Positions 17,367-25,551 of a stretch of DNA of 64,000 nt are shown one piece after another. A program made the position numbers and the translations under genes. How positions within the stretch are numbered: position 1 is the stretch's first letter; every line of letters begins with the position of its first letter. The notes under the pieces are model-generated. The model did not search any database. It had not been told where the DNA came from and was given only the letters and a program-made list of their open reading frames with translations. Source of the stretch: Thaumasiovibrio occultus (GTDB lineage: Bacteria; Pseudomonadota; Gammaproteobacteria; Enterobacterales; Vibrionaceae); the NCBI GenBank assembly GCA_019703815.1, contig AP023053.1, forward strand, positions 730,995 through 794,994, written 5' to 3'.

Positions 17367-17804
17367 CTAAATAAGTGTCAAAACAGCCAATTTAACCAAT
17401 ATCGCCCCGCTTATAAATATGATGACAGCTCTCGCGATAACTGGTTTTAGACCTTTGCGTACACCATATTGGTTGGTGCCTTTTTCTCCGGGAAAGAAAG
17501 CCATTATCAACCACAAAAGAATAAACGCTTCAGGAATTAATCCCACCAAAGCTAACCACCCAGATACGCCACAATCACGATAGCGCAAAGACAAAAGGTA
17601 TAGCGGTACAAACTGAAAAAGTGGATTGACCTGCAGGATGAATCCAACATTAACCGTACTCAATATCGACAAGCGCGCCAGCATTGCAGCTACTAGCAAA
17701 AATATGAGCGAGCTTAAAACAAATTCCCTTCTTCCTAATCGAGTCCCAAACACAAGATTATTCCTTACTCCGAAAAGATAGTTAAGTTTAAGTCTCGACA
17801 CCAC
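17367..17804 (-). CDS. DUF805-family inner-membrane protein
   Basis: 145 residues with four helices. The DUF805 signature is clear: a GRREF-type N-terminal block (TRLGRREFVLS), then LRYRDCGVSGWLAL (usually R-x-x-D-x-G-x-S-G-W) and PGEKGTNQYG. There is no ATG; GTG 17804 gives the full frame, but GTG 17753 has a better ribosome site (AAGGA) and would start just before the conserved block. The function of the family (YhaH-like) is unknown. Confidence 0.82.
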   Translation of the reverse strand: MVSRLKLNYLFGVRNNLVFGTRLGRREFVLSSLIFLLVAAMLARLSILSTVNVGFILQVNPLFQFVPLYLLSLRYRDCGVSGWLALVGLIPEAFILLWLIMAFFPGEKGTNQYGVRKGLKPVIARAVIIFISGAILVKLAVLTLI

Positions 17805-18228
17805 ATAGACCTAAAGGCAGATGCCCGCGTTTTCGAGACCTAGGACTATTCCTATTTTAATCTTATTGATATTACGTATTTTAGCGCACTAACTCGCATA
17901 ATTCGCCACCGCTTAATGTTGGCATTTAAACTCATACCGAATTTTGATTAGGATAGCATGTTTTAGTCATACGTTTAATGCCCCTGATATACAGCAATCA
18001 ACAAGAATTAATGACTGGCTAATTAATGTAATTTAGGTGTGATTTACGGACCAGTTAGTTATAAGCCTTGAGTTCAAGAAAGATTCGAACAAATCATTAA
18101 ACAAAATAAGCAGCTTAACATTATGAATGGTCAGGCTATCAACGAACCAAAAGAATTTAAGAGCCTCACAGCGAACTACAATCAGTCACTTTTTACCGAA
18201 CCAACACCACTATAGTAAGGGAATTATC
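17805..18228. other. 424-base intergenic region
   Basis: AT-rich and without a credible gene. It contains the divergent promoters for the DUF805 gene and the small exported protein at 18229. No repeat or operator was recognised. Confidence 0.4.
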
Positions 18229-18474
18229 ATGAAAAAGATGCTTTTGTTATTAGCTTTATCTTCACCTTTTTGCGTAAACGCAACTGAACTTGATACGCGA
18301 TATAAAAACGTTGACGTTAACGATGTTTACACCGTTGAGCAGCAAGAAGAAAATGTACTACTTAGAAGTGCCATCACGCGAGCGTGTTATCGAGAACCTA
18401 GAGGTGAAAGGAATAACTATGAAACGTGTAGAAATAACGAAATCGTACTAGACCGCATTGCTGAAAGCTTGTGA
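18229..18474 (+). CDS. small periplasmic protein
   Basis: 81 residues with a Sec signal peptide (MKKMLLLLALSSPFCVNA, cleavage before Thr-Glu). The frame is open further upstream, but ATG 18229 has AAGGGA 7 bases before it and gives the signal peptide. The mature part of about 63 residues is charged and has two Cys (in ITRACYREP and YETCRNNE), probably one disulphide. No family was recognised. A G/C-rich hairpin follows the stop. Confidence 0.7.
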   Translation: MKKMLLLLALSSPFCVNATELDTRYKNVDVNDVYTVEQQEENVLLRSAITRACYREPRGERNNYETCRNNEIVLDRIAESL

Positions 18475-18478
18475 TGAT

Positions 18479-18500
18479 CCCCTCTGCGTGAGGGGGTGTT
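18479..18500 (+). terminator. possible terminator
   Basis: CCCCTC pairs with GAGGGG over a 5-base loop directly after the stop of the small periplasmic protein; only a weak T-rich tail follows. Confidence 0.45.
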
Positions 18501-18845
18501 CCATATAAAAGCGAGTATATAATGTGCATTAGTTGCGATTAGATCTAGTACTTCAATTTTAAAAAATAGGGTTACCCACTTTGATTAAGGGATCTTATCC
18601 ACTAATCAAAGACAAAAAGAGGTAACTCTTATCATTTATACTAGAAATCCAATCGTCAAACACAAGGCGGGGTTTCTCATCTTGCAGAAGAGCTTATTAA
18701 TATATCCACTGCCTATAAGGTAGTGGTGGTATCAATAGGTATGTTTTATTCGTGCTTACACCTCACGCCAACAAAGTCATTGGTCATTTAAGATAGGTTG
18801 GCTAATTTTAATGGTGTAAAAGAAGCAGAACATTTTCATTTATCG

Positions 18846-18947
18846 ATCGCCAATAAACGGACGCACCATACCATCAATAATGAACACTTACCCCGCTATC
18901 TCGGCGAGTTTAACAGCAGGTTCCATCTGGACAAGATGCAGGACTAA
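18846..18947 (+). pseudogene. relic of an IS1595-type transposase (C-terminus)
   Basis: In frame from 18846 to the TAA at 18945-18947 the translation reads IANKRTHHTINNEHLPRYLG followed by EFNSRFHLDKMQD. This resembles the C-terminus of IS1595 (ISXO2-like) transposases, where a G-T-(H/F)-H-G-V-S ... YL-x-EF-x-(Y/F)-RFN pattern is normal. There is no start codon, an upstream in-frame stop lies at about 18790, and the core DDE domain is not visible. The rest of 18501-18845 may be older IS debris; it encodes nothing I can read. I saw no intact terminal repeats. Confidence 0.6.
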
Positions 18948-19107
18948 CAGTTGTACTCGAGTACTTATACAACCCTTATGCCAGAAAAACTGCTTAAACT
19001 AACTGAGGTTCGGTGGTGATCAGGTAAGTCATGCCGCCCATAAACCGCTATTGCGCTTCCCTTGCGCAGTGCTAGAATCGCCGGATCAGAATTTACGAGT
19101 AACCCCA

Positions 19108-19446
19108 ATGTATATTCATCGTGTTAACGACATTGACTGGCTGGTGATCACCGCTTTCGAAGAATTGAAAGCGCTGTTTATCGAAGACGCCGGTACGATC
19201 CCTGCGTGCTTTTCGACCACCAGCGAATTAAGCCTGATCGACCAAGCCAAGCGCACTTATGGCTATTTGCCGCCACTGCGCGGCGTGATCACAGATACGG
19301 GTATTTTTCAGCGCCAAGGTCACGCAGAAGATTTAAACGCGCAGCTTGCCTGCGTTGTTGAGGGCCGCGGGCGTGTATTTATCTACCACGGCGGCTATGT
19401 TGCTTTTGTGGATGACGAGCAAACATATATTACCCAAATAGACTAA
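19108..19446 (+). CDS. hypothetical cytoplasmic protein
   Basis: 112 residues from ATG 19108 (MYIHRVNDIDWLVITAFEEL); the frame is open back to 19051 but without a better start. It reads as a small alpha/beta protein without signal peptide or helices, with two Cys (IPACFSTTSE and QLACVVEGRG). No family was recognised. The ribosome site is weak. It is convergent with the membrane protein gene at 19507. Confidence 0.6.
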   Translation: MYIHRVNDIDWLVITAFEELKALFIEDAGTIPACFSTTSELSLIDQAKRTYGYLPPLRGVITDTGIFQRQGHAEDLNAQLACVVEGRGRVFIYHGGYVAFVDDEQTYITQID

Positions 19447-19506
19447 ACGTCAGGCAGTAAGTAGATCTTAGCGATAGACGGTGCGCCCCTATCACGCTAT
19501 CCGCCG

Positions 19507-20016
19507 TTACCTGCCGATTTCTTTAACGACGACGCTGACATGCGGTACGTGCGCCGTCAAATGTTCAACCACTTCCTTTTTTAACGCGTCTCTTAGGCCA
19601 GGGAAGCGATGTCGCTTGTCATCGCTTGTGACGAAATAATAGCTGTCAGGCCCTTCGCTCTGGCAGACCTTGTTGATCTCGATTATCTCGTTGTAATCCA
19701 GTTGATATGAGTGACCACACGAAGGGCTGGGCTCTGTGACTACAAGATGGGTTTGATAGAGATCGATGCTGGTGTACGCTTTTGATCGAATATCTTTGAT
19801 GGCGGTCACCAGCACATAGATAAGGCCAAGAGACAAAAACAACGTGATAAACGCCATGAAAAGTTGTCCGCCTAATCTCACGTTGTTAAAGTCTATTTGC
19901 TGAATGTTAGGGAGAGCTATCACCCATAAAATGACAGCGCCCAGCAGCGCACTGCAAGTCCCTAATACCCCTCGACGTCTTGTGCTTTCCTGAAATGAAA
20001 CTAACAATGTGTCCAT
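19507..20016 (-). CDS. membrane protein of unknown function
   Basis: 169 residues with two helices near the N-terminus (about 20-36 and 52-74) followed by a soluble C-terminal domain of about 90 residues (SIDLYQTHLVVTEPS ... YNEIIEINKV), a layout like small bacterial PH-domain membrane proteins. It overlaps nothing and sits 31 bases behind the GFA-type gene on the same strand, so the two may be co-transcribed. Confidence 0.7.
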   Translation of the reverse strand: MDTLLVSFQESTRRRGVLGTCSALLGAVILWVIALPNIQQIDFNNVRLGGQLFMAFITLFLSLGLIYVLVTAIKDIRSKAYTSIDLYQTHLVVTEPSPSCGHSYQLDYNEIIEINKVCQSEGPDSYYFVTSDDKRHRFPGLRDALKKEVVEHLTAHVPHVSVVVKEIGR

Positions 20017-20047
20017 ACGATCGCGACTCTACTCATTAATGTTCTGT

Positions 20048-20452
20048 TTACCTGCCCTCGGGGAAACGTGGTAACTGCGGCTGAAGTTGACACCAATTGG
20101 CTTTGTAGTCGGTATAAATCTGAGCGTCAATAACAACAGGAATTGCGTCATCAAACGTCGAAATTGCTATTTCTATCCGCTCTAACGGCTCTCCTTTTAC
20201 CCGAAATCCGAGGCTAGAACCACAATGGCCGCAAAATGTGCGAGTGGTTTCATTGTGGGCAACATATTCTTTTAGTTGGTCTGTTCCTAAAAGCCACGCC
20301 AAACCCGTTACCGGTACGAGTGTACCAAATGCCGCGCCATGAAATTTGCGGCACATGGTGCAGTGACAATGTGCCGCTTTAGGGCTAAACCCCGTCACCT
20401 GAAATTGCACACCACCGCACAAGCACGATCCTTTATAAGTGTTATCCCGCAT
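20048..20452 (-). CDS. GFA/CENP-V-domain protein
   Basis: 134 residues of the glutathione-dependent formaldehyde-activating fold with zinc-binding Cys clusters: GSCLCGGVQF at the N-terminus, HCHCTMCRKFHGAAFG, and FCGHCGSSLGF. Members bind zinc and some act on glutathione adducts, but most are uncharacterised and no glutathione gene is nearby. Length is standard. The upstream gene is 161 bases away, so it may have its own promoter. Confidence 0.9.
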   Translation of the reverse strand: MRDNTYKGSCLCGGVQFQVTGFSPKAAHCHCTMCRKFHGAAFGTLVPVTGLAWLLGTDQLKEYVAHNETTRTFCGHCGSSLGFRVKGEPLERIEIAISTFDDAIPVVIDAQIYTDYKANWCQLQPQLPRFPEGR

Positions 20453-20613
20453 TTACCACACTCCTCGCATCCTTGTCTTAAAGTACAACCGCATCAATGC
20501 GCTCACCTCTAGCCAGCGCCATCAATGCAGTGAACATTGATGATAATCCTGAATAATGGATACGGAGGAGATATTACGCACATTAAGCGCTTAGATATAC
20601 CAAGCGCTATAGG

Positions 20614-21120
20614 TTACAAGTGAGAGAAACGTTGCCTGGTCACGGTGCCCCACTTCTCATTCGCGTATTGATCTTCCGTGTAGTTACCATCGGTGTAATC
20701 GCCAACGACATCGCGCCAAAACTTCACCGCGTGATCTGCGCCAGCCACTTGTTTTATTTCCCAAGTACCTTTTAACTGCTTAAAAAGATGCGAGATAAAC
20801 CCCTTGCCCGCTTTGTTTTTACGAAAATAAGGCACCACGTAGAAATCGCAGATCTCAAAGTGTTGTGAAGGCGTTTCTTTAATCGCCGTTAGTGCTGCCG
20901 GTACGCCATCAATGTAAAGCAAGTAACCTTTCACCTCGTTGGCAATTTTAGGATAGATTTCAAACAAACCGTTTTCGTCCGGTTTGTCACCGATAAACTT
21001 GGAAAACTCAGCCGCATACCCTTGATACAGGTTGGCATAGACGTGCTCATTACGGTCATCAACAGCAACCACGTTTAGGGCAGTAGTTTCAGGAAGGGTG
21101 TTTTCTGCATTGCTCATCAT
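20614..21120 (-). CDS. GNAT-type acetyltransferase
   Basis: 168 residues. The middle and C-terminal parts follow the GNAT order: KGYLLYIDGVPAALTAI (beta 2-3), FEICDFYVVPYFRKNKAGKG (beta 4 and the R/Q-x-x-G/A-like CoA loop), then AVKFWRDVVGDY at the end. It resembles COG5628-type predicted acetyltransferases. No substrate is predictable. ATG 21120 is directly followed by a second ATG. Lone gene. Confidence 0.8.
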   Translation of the reverse strand: MMSNAENTLPETTALNVVAVDDRNEHVYANLYQGYAAEFSKFIGDKPDENGLFEIYPKIANEVKGYLLYIDGVPAALTAIKETPSQHFEICDFYVVPYFRKNKAGKGFISHLFKQLKGTWEIKQVAGADHAVKFWRDVVGDYTDGNYTEDQYANEKWGTVTRQRFSHL

Positions 21121-21304
21121 TACATCTCAATATGACTTACAGGTAATGATCTGATGCTAGCATGCCTTGAATTTATTGAAGGGTTATATTTGGTTTAACT
21201 AAGCGTGACTGGCTATTTATCAGCCGTATATAAGCACCAGTTCCGCTTGAAGTGGGCGAGTTACTGCGATGATATCGGATCGCTGCCCGCTAACGACGGA
21301 AACG

Positions 21305-21334
21305 AAAAAGTCGCGTTCGATAGCGCGACTTTTT
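21305..21334. terminator. terminator at the lipoprotein gene end
   Basis: A perfect 11-bp stem (AAAAAGTCGCG and its complement) with an 8-base loop and a run of T on either strand, 43 bases beyond the stop of the lipoprotein gene at 21377. It can work in both directions. Confidence 0.8.
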
Positions 21335-21376
21335 GCGATTTAGAGACGTTTTATCAATAGCCAAAAAGCTACAAAA

Positions 21377-21802
21377 TTACATTACGCACTCAGACATTTC
21401 TTTAGCGCGATCCATACTCTGCTCTAACAGGTTCTTCGCCTCTTCATTGGTTACTACTGCAATCACCTTGTTCATGATTTTCTCTGCGGTAGATTCTGAT
21501 GACGCATCGACTAGACATGCATAGGTATTGGCGATGCTTTCCTTCGCCTGATTGATTGCCTTGTTATCGCTAAAATCAACATTCATCGCGGCCTGTGCTG
21601 ATTCCGCCAACTCTTTAGCCAACCCTTGCACATCGCCCAACTGATCCAACTTCAGCTCGCTAAAATCGACATTCTCCATCTTATCTTGCAGCGAATCCAC
21701 GGCACTGTTCGCCGCATCTTGCGCTTGATCGATTGCTTGATTGGCATCTTCACACGCCGCGAGCAGCGCAATTAACATCAAAGCAGAGACAGTTTTTTTC
21801 AT
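21377..21802 (-). CDS. putative lipoprotein with helical body
   Basis: 141 residues. The signal MKKTVSALMLIALLAACEDA has the lipobox LLAAC; the mature protein would start at Cys17 and carry Glu-Asp next, so inner- or outer-membrane sorting is open. The body is an Ala/Asp/Glu/Gln-rich helical region (NQAIDQAQDAANSAVDSLQD) with coiled-coil character, then a segment with two Cys at about 111 and 139 (YACLVDASS and MSECVM). No family was recognised. It is followed by a strong terminator. Confidence 0.78.
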   Translation of the reverse strand: MKKTVSALMLIALLAACEDANQAIDQAQDAANSAVDSLQDKMENVDFSELKLDQLGDVQGLAKELAESAQAAMNVDFSDNKAINQAKESIANTYACLVDASSESTAEKIMNKVIAVVTNEEAKNLLEQSMDRAKEMSECVM

Positions 21803-21909
21803 CTTGAACCTTTAAACCTAACAAAGTCATGCACAGTTCTGTGCCCGCTTATTCTACAAAAGCATGACGACAATGAGAACGTGAATCTACTCAGTCAGGG
21901 TATTCCAAA

Positions 21910-21934
21910 CAAAAACCGCTCCTTTACGGAGCGG
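21910..21934 (-). terminator. terminator of the lipoprotein cluster
   Basis: On the minus strand CCGCTCC-GTAAA-GGAGCGG is followed by TTTTTG, a standard intrinsic terminator, 42 bases after the stop of the gene at 21977. It ends the minus-strand group that starts at 26284. Confidence 0.88.
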
Positions 21935-21976
21935 CTGCGCTTTACCTGTTGGTACTAGAGACAATCAACGAGGCAA

Positions 21977-22510
21977 CTAATCATGGAAATAACGTGGGGC
22001 GGTTCTTTCTTCTCTTGGGTTATAACGTAACCCCTCAGCGACTAATTCTTCATGCGTTGATGAAAACGGCACTAAAAAGGTTTCCCACACTGATTTGCGC
22101 GATTCCAACCATATTTCATGGCGGTAAGGCGTAGTCACACCATCGTGCTCGAGGCTGTAATTCAGCGTCTCTTGCTGATGATAGACATAAGGGATCAGAT
22201 ACAAAACTAAGGCTTCTATTGCCATTGGTTTCATCACGTTATTAAACCCACCTTCTAAGGTGAGCTTCGTCTCGGCTTCCTGCTGGTCAACAAACTGGTA
22301 GATCCCTGATGCGTTAAGCACATCATAATAAAACGGATGCTCGTCAGGGTTTGTCACGTACACTTTTTCGCGCGGGACGGCATCGCTAATTTCGGTGCGA
22401 TGGTACTTGGAGACATAGGTGTTTTCAGCACAACCAGCAAGCACACCAATACTCAATAATATAACGCTCAGTTTCTGTGCCCATGGTGCGAATATAGCCA
22501 TCTGCTTCAT
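21977..22510 (-). CDS. lipoprotein, paralog 1 of 3
   Basis: 177 residues with a lipoprotein signal ending in the lipobox VLAGC. The mature part shares a chain of motifs with the genes at 22617 and 23883: (R/Q)EKVYVTNPDE near the start, GIYQFVDQQE, TKLTLE, a hydrophobic block ending in LIPYVYHQQE, YSLEHDGVTTPYRHEI, KSVWETFLVPFS and a final ELVAEGLRYNP. I do not recognise the family. The protein is probably tethered in the periplasm. It is the last gene of the cluster and is followed by a strong terminator. Confidence 0.8.
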   Translation of the reverse strand: MKQMAIFAPWAQKLSVILLSIGVLAGCAENTYVSKYHRTEISDAVPREKVYVTNPDEHPFYYDVLNASGIYQFVDQQEAETKLTLEGGFNNVMKPMAIEALVLYLIPYVYHQQETLNYSLEHDGVTTPYRHEIWLESRKSVWETFLVPFSSTHEELVAEGLRYNPREERTAPRYFHD

Positions 22511-22616
22511 CCTGTTACTCTCTACCTAGTGTTTTCCTAACTGCTTTTTACTTTTTATATCGCACCTGATTCAACGTGCAGTACCTCGTCGTCCGCTCCT
22601 ATATTTAGTAATCGAA

Positions 22617-23171
22617 CTATTCGAAATATAAAGGCTCTATTCTTTCTTGCCGAGGGTTGTGGCGGATCCCTTCAATAATCAGCTCTTCGCGAGTCTTAGT
22701 AAAAGGAATAAAGAAAGTTTCCCAAACAGAATAACGTTCCGTCATCGACACCCAGTGACGATACGGCGTAACCATTCCGTCCTGCTCTAGCTGATAATTC
22801 AACGTCTGTTCATGCCATGTGTAATGAGGGATCAAATGGAGAAAGAAAACCTCCATCATCATACCGCTATACTGCGCAGAAGTGGGCGCTTCGAGCGTTA
22901 GCCTTATATTGGTTTGACTCTCAGCGACGAACTGGAAGATATCTGCAGCGAGCAATAACTCATATTCGGACGGAAATTCCTCCGGGTTAGTGACATACAC
23001 TTTCTCTCGTGCCGTATCGCCGTTAAAGTCGATCATGTCTTCACGCTCGCTTTGGGCTAAATACATATTGCGAGCGCAACCAGAAAGCGTGCTAATCGCG
23101 ACCAAAACCAGGAAAAGCGATTTAACACATCGACTCGAATTTTCTAAATATTGGCGCAAGTTATTCATCAT
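22617..23171 (-). CDS. lipoprotein, paralog 2 of 3
   Basis: 184 residues, lipobox TLSGC near residue 32. It is the closest relative of paralog 1: AREKVYVTNPEEFPSEYELL, IFQFVAESQTNIRLTLE, FLHLIPHYTWHEQTLNYQLE, GMVTPYRHWVS, YSVWETFFIPFTKTREELI and the ending EGIRHNPRQER are all shared. The gap to paralog 1 is 106 bases. The repeated order VTNP / QFV / TLE / LIP / Y-x-LE-x-(D/x)-G / YRH / SVWE defines an apparently uncharacterised family. Function unknown; the hydrophobic LIP block could bury in a membrane or a partner. Confidence 0.8.
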   Translation of the reverse strand: MMNNLRQYLENSSRCVKSLFLVLVAISTLSGCARNMYLAQSEREDMIDFNGDTAREKVYVTNPEEFPSEYELLLAADIFQFVAESQTNIRLTLEAPTSAQYSGMMMEVFFLHLIPHYTWHEQTLNYQLEQDGMVTPYRHWVSMTERYSVWETFFIPFTKTREELIIEGIRHNPRQERIEPLYFE

Positions 23172-23224
23172 TTTAATTTCACTGAGTTTTTCATCTTTTT
23201 AAAGCAGTAGCGTTACTTCCCCAC

Positions 23225-23839
23225 TTACGACTCTACGGCTTCACCCTCGTTATAAAGTGTTACCACCTCAATGCGCGGATTTAACTCACACAGCTTTTCA
23301 GTTAACTTCCCATAATCAAAAGGCGACTGCGGGCAAAGCTCTATATTGGCGTCCTGTTTGTTAAACAGTTTTGGCTTGAGGTGGCTCGGAACATCGCCTT
23401 TGGCTTTCATCGACCAACTAAAGTTTTTCGCCATTTTCGACGTCAGATCACCATCGGTTGCGCGTTTATAAATCGTTTCAATGGCATCGACCGCAATACT
23501 GAACGAAGGGGTCACTTTCTCGTCAGGTGATTTGAAAACTAACAGCCCAGCGCTTATTTGAAGTTGCCAATTTTCATTGGCTCTGATTTGTGGCCAGCCC
23601 ATTTTGCAACAAAGAAAAAATAACAGCAGACTAAACAAACTCATTACCACATCAGCGAAGATATAAAATACGTCGGCCAACGAATCAGGCCACATTCCGG
23701 TCATAAGGGCTAAAACCCCTGCCTCAGCGCCATGATAGTTACGAAAGAGTGAAAACGCGCCAATGGCGATAAAAAAGAGCCCCAAGAGGATTTTCTTCAT
23801 ACCGCTCTTGGTTGATGAATAAGAAAGGTTGTATTCCAT
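23225..23839 (-). CDS. membrane protein between lipoprotein paralogs
   Basis: 204 residues with two or three helices (about 14-32, 38-50 and 55-80) and a soluble C-terminal domain of about 120 residues (ENWQLQISAGLLVFKSPDEK ... NPRIEVVTLYNE). The layout, helices then a beta-rich domain, resembles that of the protein at 19507. A strong AAGGAG lies 9 bases before ATG 23839. It lies 53 bases in front of paralog 2 and 43 bases behind paralog 3, so it probably shares their transcript. Confidence 0.75.
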   Translation of the reverse strand: MEYNLSYSSTKSGMKKILLGLFFIAIGAFSLFRNYHGAEAGVLALMTGMWPDSLADVFYIFADVVMSLFSLLLFFLCCKMGWPQIRANENWQLQISAGLLVFKSPDEKVTPSFSIAVDAIETIYKRATDGDLTSKMAKNFSWSMKAKGDVPSHLKPKLFNKQDANIELCPQSPFDYGKLTEKLCELNPRIEVVTLYNEGEAVES

Positions 23840-23882
23840 ACAATAACGCTCCTTCGTTTAACAGCCCAAATAAAGAAGAAAT

Positions 23883-24362
23883 CTATTTAGCAATAACTTC
23901 CGGCGGAGACACTAACAACCCTCGTGCAATTAGCGTGTCCCGGTCGTCACTGAATGGCGTCAATAACGACTCCCAAATCGAAACTCGCTCAACGATTGGT
24001 GTGGTATGACGATATTCAGCCACGTTACCTTGGTACGCCATCTCGTAAGCAAAGATATCGTGATATTCGTAGGTGACGGGAATAAGCCCCAACCCAACCA
24101 CTTCCAACATGCTGTACTCAAATTGCATTGGAATATGCGTGTTCGGCATCAAAGTGAGATGATGCTCTGTCTCGCTTGCTGCAACGAATTGATACAAACC
24201 TGACTGCTGCAGAATCGCATATTCATCAGGTTGTTGCGCCGCGTTGGTAACAAACACCTTCTGTACGGTTTGCTCGGGCGTGAGCGTATTTGATTCACCG
24301 GCGAGATAGAGATTGGAACTACAACCAGACAGAAATAACAACGCAACAAGAATTCGATTCAT
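23883..24362 (-). CDS. lipoprotein, paralog 3 of 3
   Basis: 159 residues, short signal MNRILVALLFLSGCSS with lipobox FLSGC. It is the most distant of the three paralogs but keeps QKVFVTNAAQQPDEYAILQ, GLYQFVAASE, HHLTLMP, GLGLIPVTYEYHD, YEMAYQGNVAEYRH, VSIWESLLTPFSDD and the final LIARGLLVSP. Its start follows directly on the stop of the DUF4336 gene, so translation is coupled. No function is known to me. Confidence 0.8.
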   Translation of the reverse strand: MNRILVALLFLSGCSSNLYLAGESNTLTPEQTVQKVFVTNAAQQPDEYAILQQSGLYQFVAASETEHHLTLMPNTHIPMQFEYSMLEVVGLGLIPVTYEYHDIFAYEMAYQGNVAEYRHTTPIVERVSIWESLLTPFSDDRDTLIARGLLVSPPEVIAK

Positions 24363-25052
24363 TTAAATTAACCAGCTAAACGACGTTTTTAAAAAATGCT
24401 CTGCATCTTGCTCGATAATTTCACCGTGTGACATCACGATGGCGCTCGGCCGCCAACTGATAATTCGATTGATATGCGCTCTTGCCGTAGACTTACCGAA
24501 TACAAAGCTCAGGCGCCAATCTAACGGCATTTTTCCATTAGGGGCAAGAATACCAACCCTTTTCGCAACATATTTCTGCCAAGGTTTGAAGGTATCTCCA
24601 GAAACGTTTTCGATAAGATCGGTCACGATTAGGGTGGATGATCCGCGATGAAAGAAAATTGCTTCTTCCATTGCAAACGAGCCGGTAAACAGTAACTGAT
24701 CTATCTCCTTTTGCCATGGCCACTCTTGTGCTTGGTTGAGCGAAGCATCGAAGCGCAGATCCTTGCGCTTTTTAATCACTTCATCCGTGCCGTAACTTTG
24801 CGCGTCCGGATAAGCCTTTAGCCACGCATCGATAAACAGATGATGCAGCCGATTCGGCGCAATGAGGTATTTCACCTCCCCCAAACTGGAAAGCTGTTGA
24901 CGAATGGTTTCGGTGAGCTTAATTGGACTATGAACCCAAAGCGCGCCGTCATCCAAGCGAACTATAGTCATTCGCGTTGCAAAAGGCAGTGCCATAAAGG
25001 TGACGCTTTCACCATCGAATATCCATAGATTGTCGGCTAACTGTTTCATCAT
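24363..25052 (-). CDS. DUF4336 protein, metallo-beta-lactamase-like fold
   Basis: 229 residues that I recognise as DUF4336. It has the layout of a metallo-beta-lactamase fold: ADNLWIFDGESVTF, LWVHSPIKLTETIRQQL, then YLIAPNRLHHLFIDAWLKAYPDA where the canonical H-x-H-x-D-H motif is reduced to N-R-L-H-H, TLIVTDLIEN and a terminal VMSHGEII. The lost metal ligands suggest altered or absent hydrolase activity. The first of two adjacent ATGs is used. It lies 13 bases behind the membrane protein gene and abuts paralog 3. Confidence 0.82.
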   Translation of the reverse strand: MMKQLADNLWIFDGESVTFMALPFATRMTIVRLDDGALWVHSPIKLTETIRQQLSSLGEVKYLIAPNRLHHLFIDAWLKAYPDAQSYGTDEVIKKRKDLRFDASLNQAQEWPWQKEIDQLLFTGSFAMEEAIFFHRGSSTLIVTDLIENVSGDTFKPWQKYVAKRVGILAPNGKMPLDWRLSFVFGKSTARAHINRIISWRPSAIVMSHGEIIEQDAEHFLKTSFSWLI

Positions 25053-25065
25053 TACCTACATCCTT

Positions 25066-25551
25066 TTACTGGGTATCGGTGAATGTACATTGGCTCATAT
25101 CGGCATGTTCAAGATTAACATCGAGCTGATGAATTGAGATAAAACCAACAACGGCAATTGCGGAAAACACAAAAGGCATAGCCATCATTATCGCGCCTCG
25201 AAAATGTGCGAAAGCCGTGCGGTTAATTCTCGTTGGGCGATACACCTTCATGCCCGACGGAGGATAACGTCCTTCTTTAAACGCGCGACGACCAATGGGA
25301 AAACATGCCAATGACACTAAAGCAAATACCAGCGGCATCATCGCGAAAACGGTATAAAACACCCAGCGAATGCCACTAACCCCGCCCCACTCATAACAGT
25401 GCGCCTCGCCAACAAAAGCGGTAAATTGGGGCAACATCCAATATTGAAACGCCAGCATAAAGCCCAGGCCTAAAGCGAGATAAAGGCCTATACGGGTAAA
25501 ACCTTCCCGCTTACTGTACTGCTCTGCGTATTCTTGCTGTTCATCTTGCAT
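25066..25551 (-). CDS. membrane protein of unknown function
   Basis: 161 residues with three or more hydrophobic helices (about 20-40, 62-85 and 118-140) and polar termini. The N-terminus MQDEQQEYAEQYSKREGF is cytoplasmic-looking. ATG 25551 has GAAGGGAAG upstream and overlaps the NYN gene's end by 11 bases, so it is translationally coupled to it. No family was recognised. Confidence 0.75.
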   Translation of the reverse strand: MQDEQQEYAEQYSKREGFTRIGLYLALGLGFMLAFQYWMLPQFTAFVGEAHCYEWGGVSGIRWVFYTVFAMMPLVFALVSLACFPIGRRAFKEGRYPPSGMKVYRPTRINRTAFAHFRGAIMMAMPFVFSAIAVVGFISIHQLDVNLEHADMSQCTFTDTQ

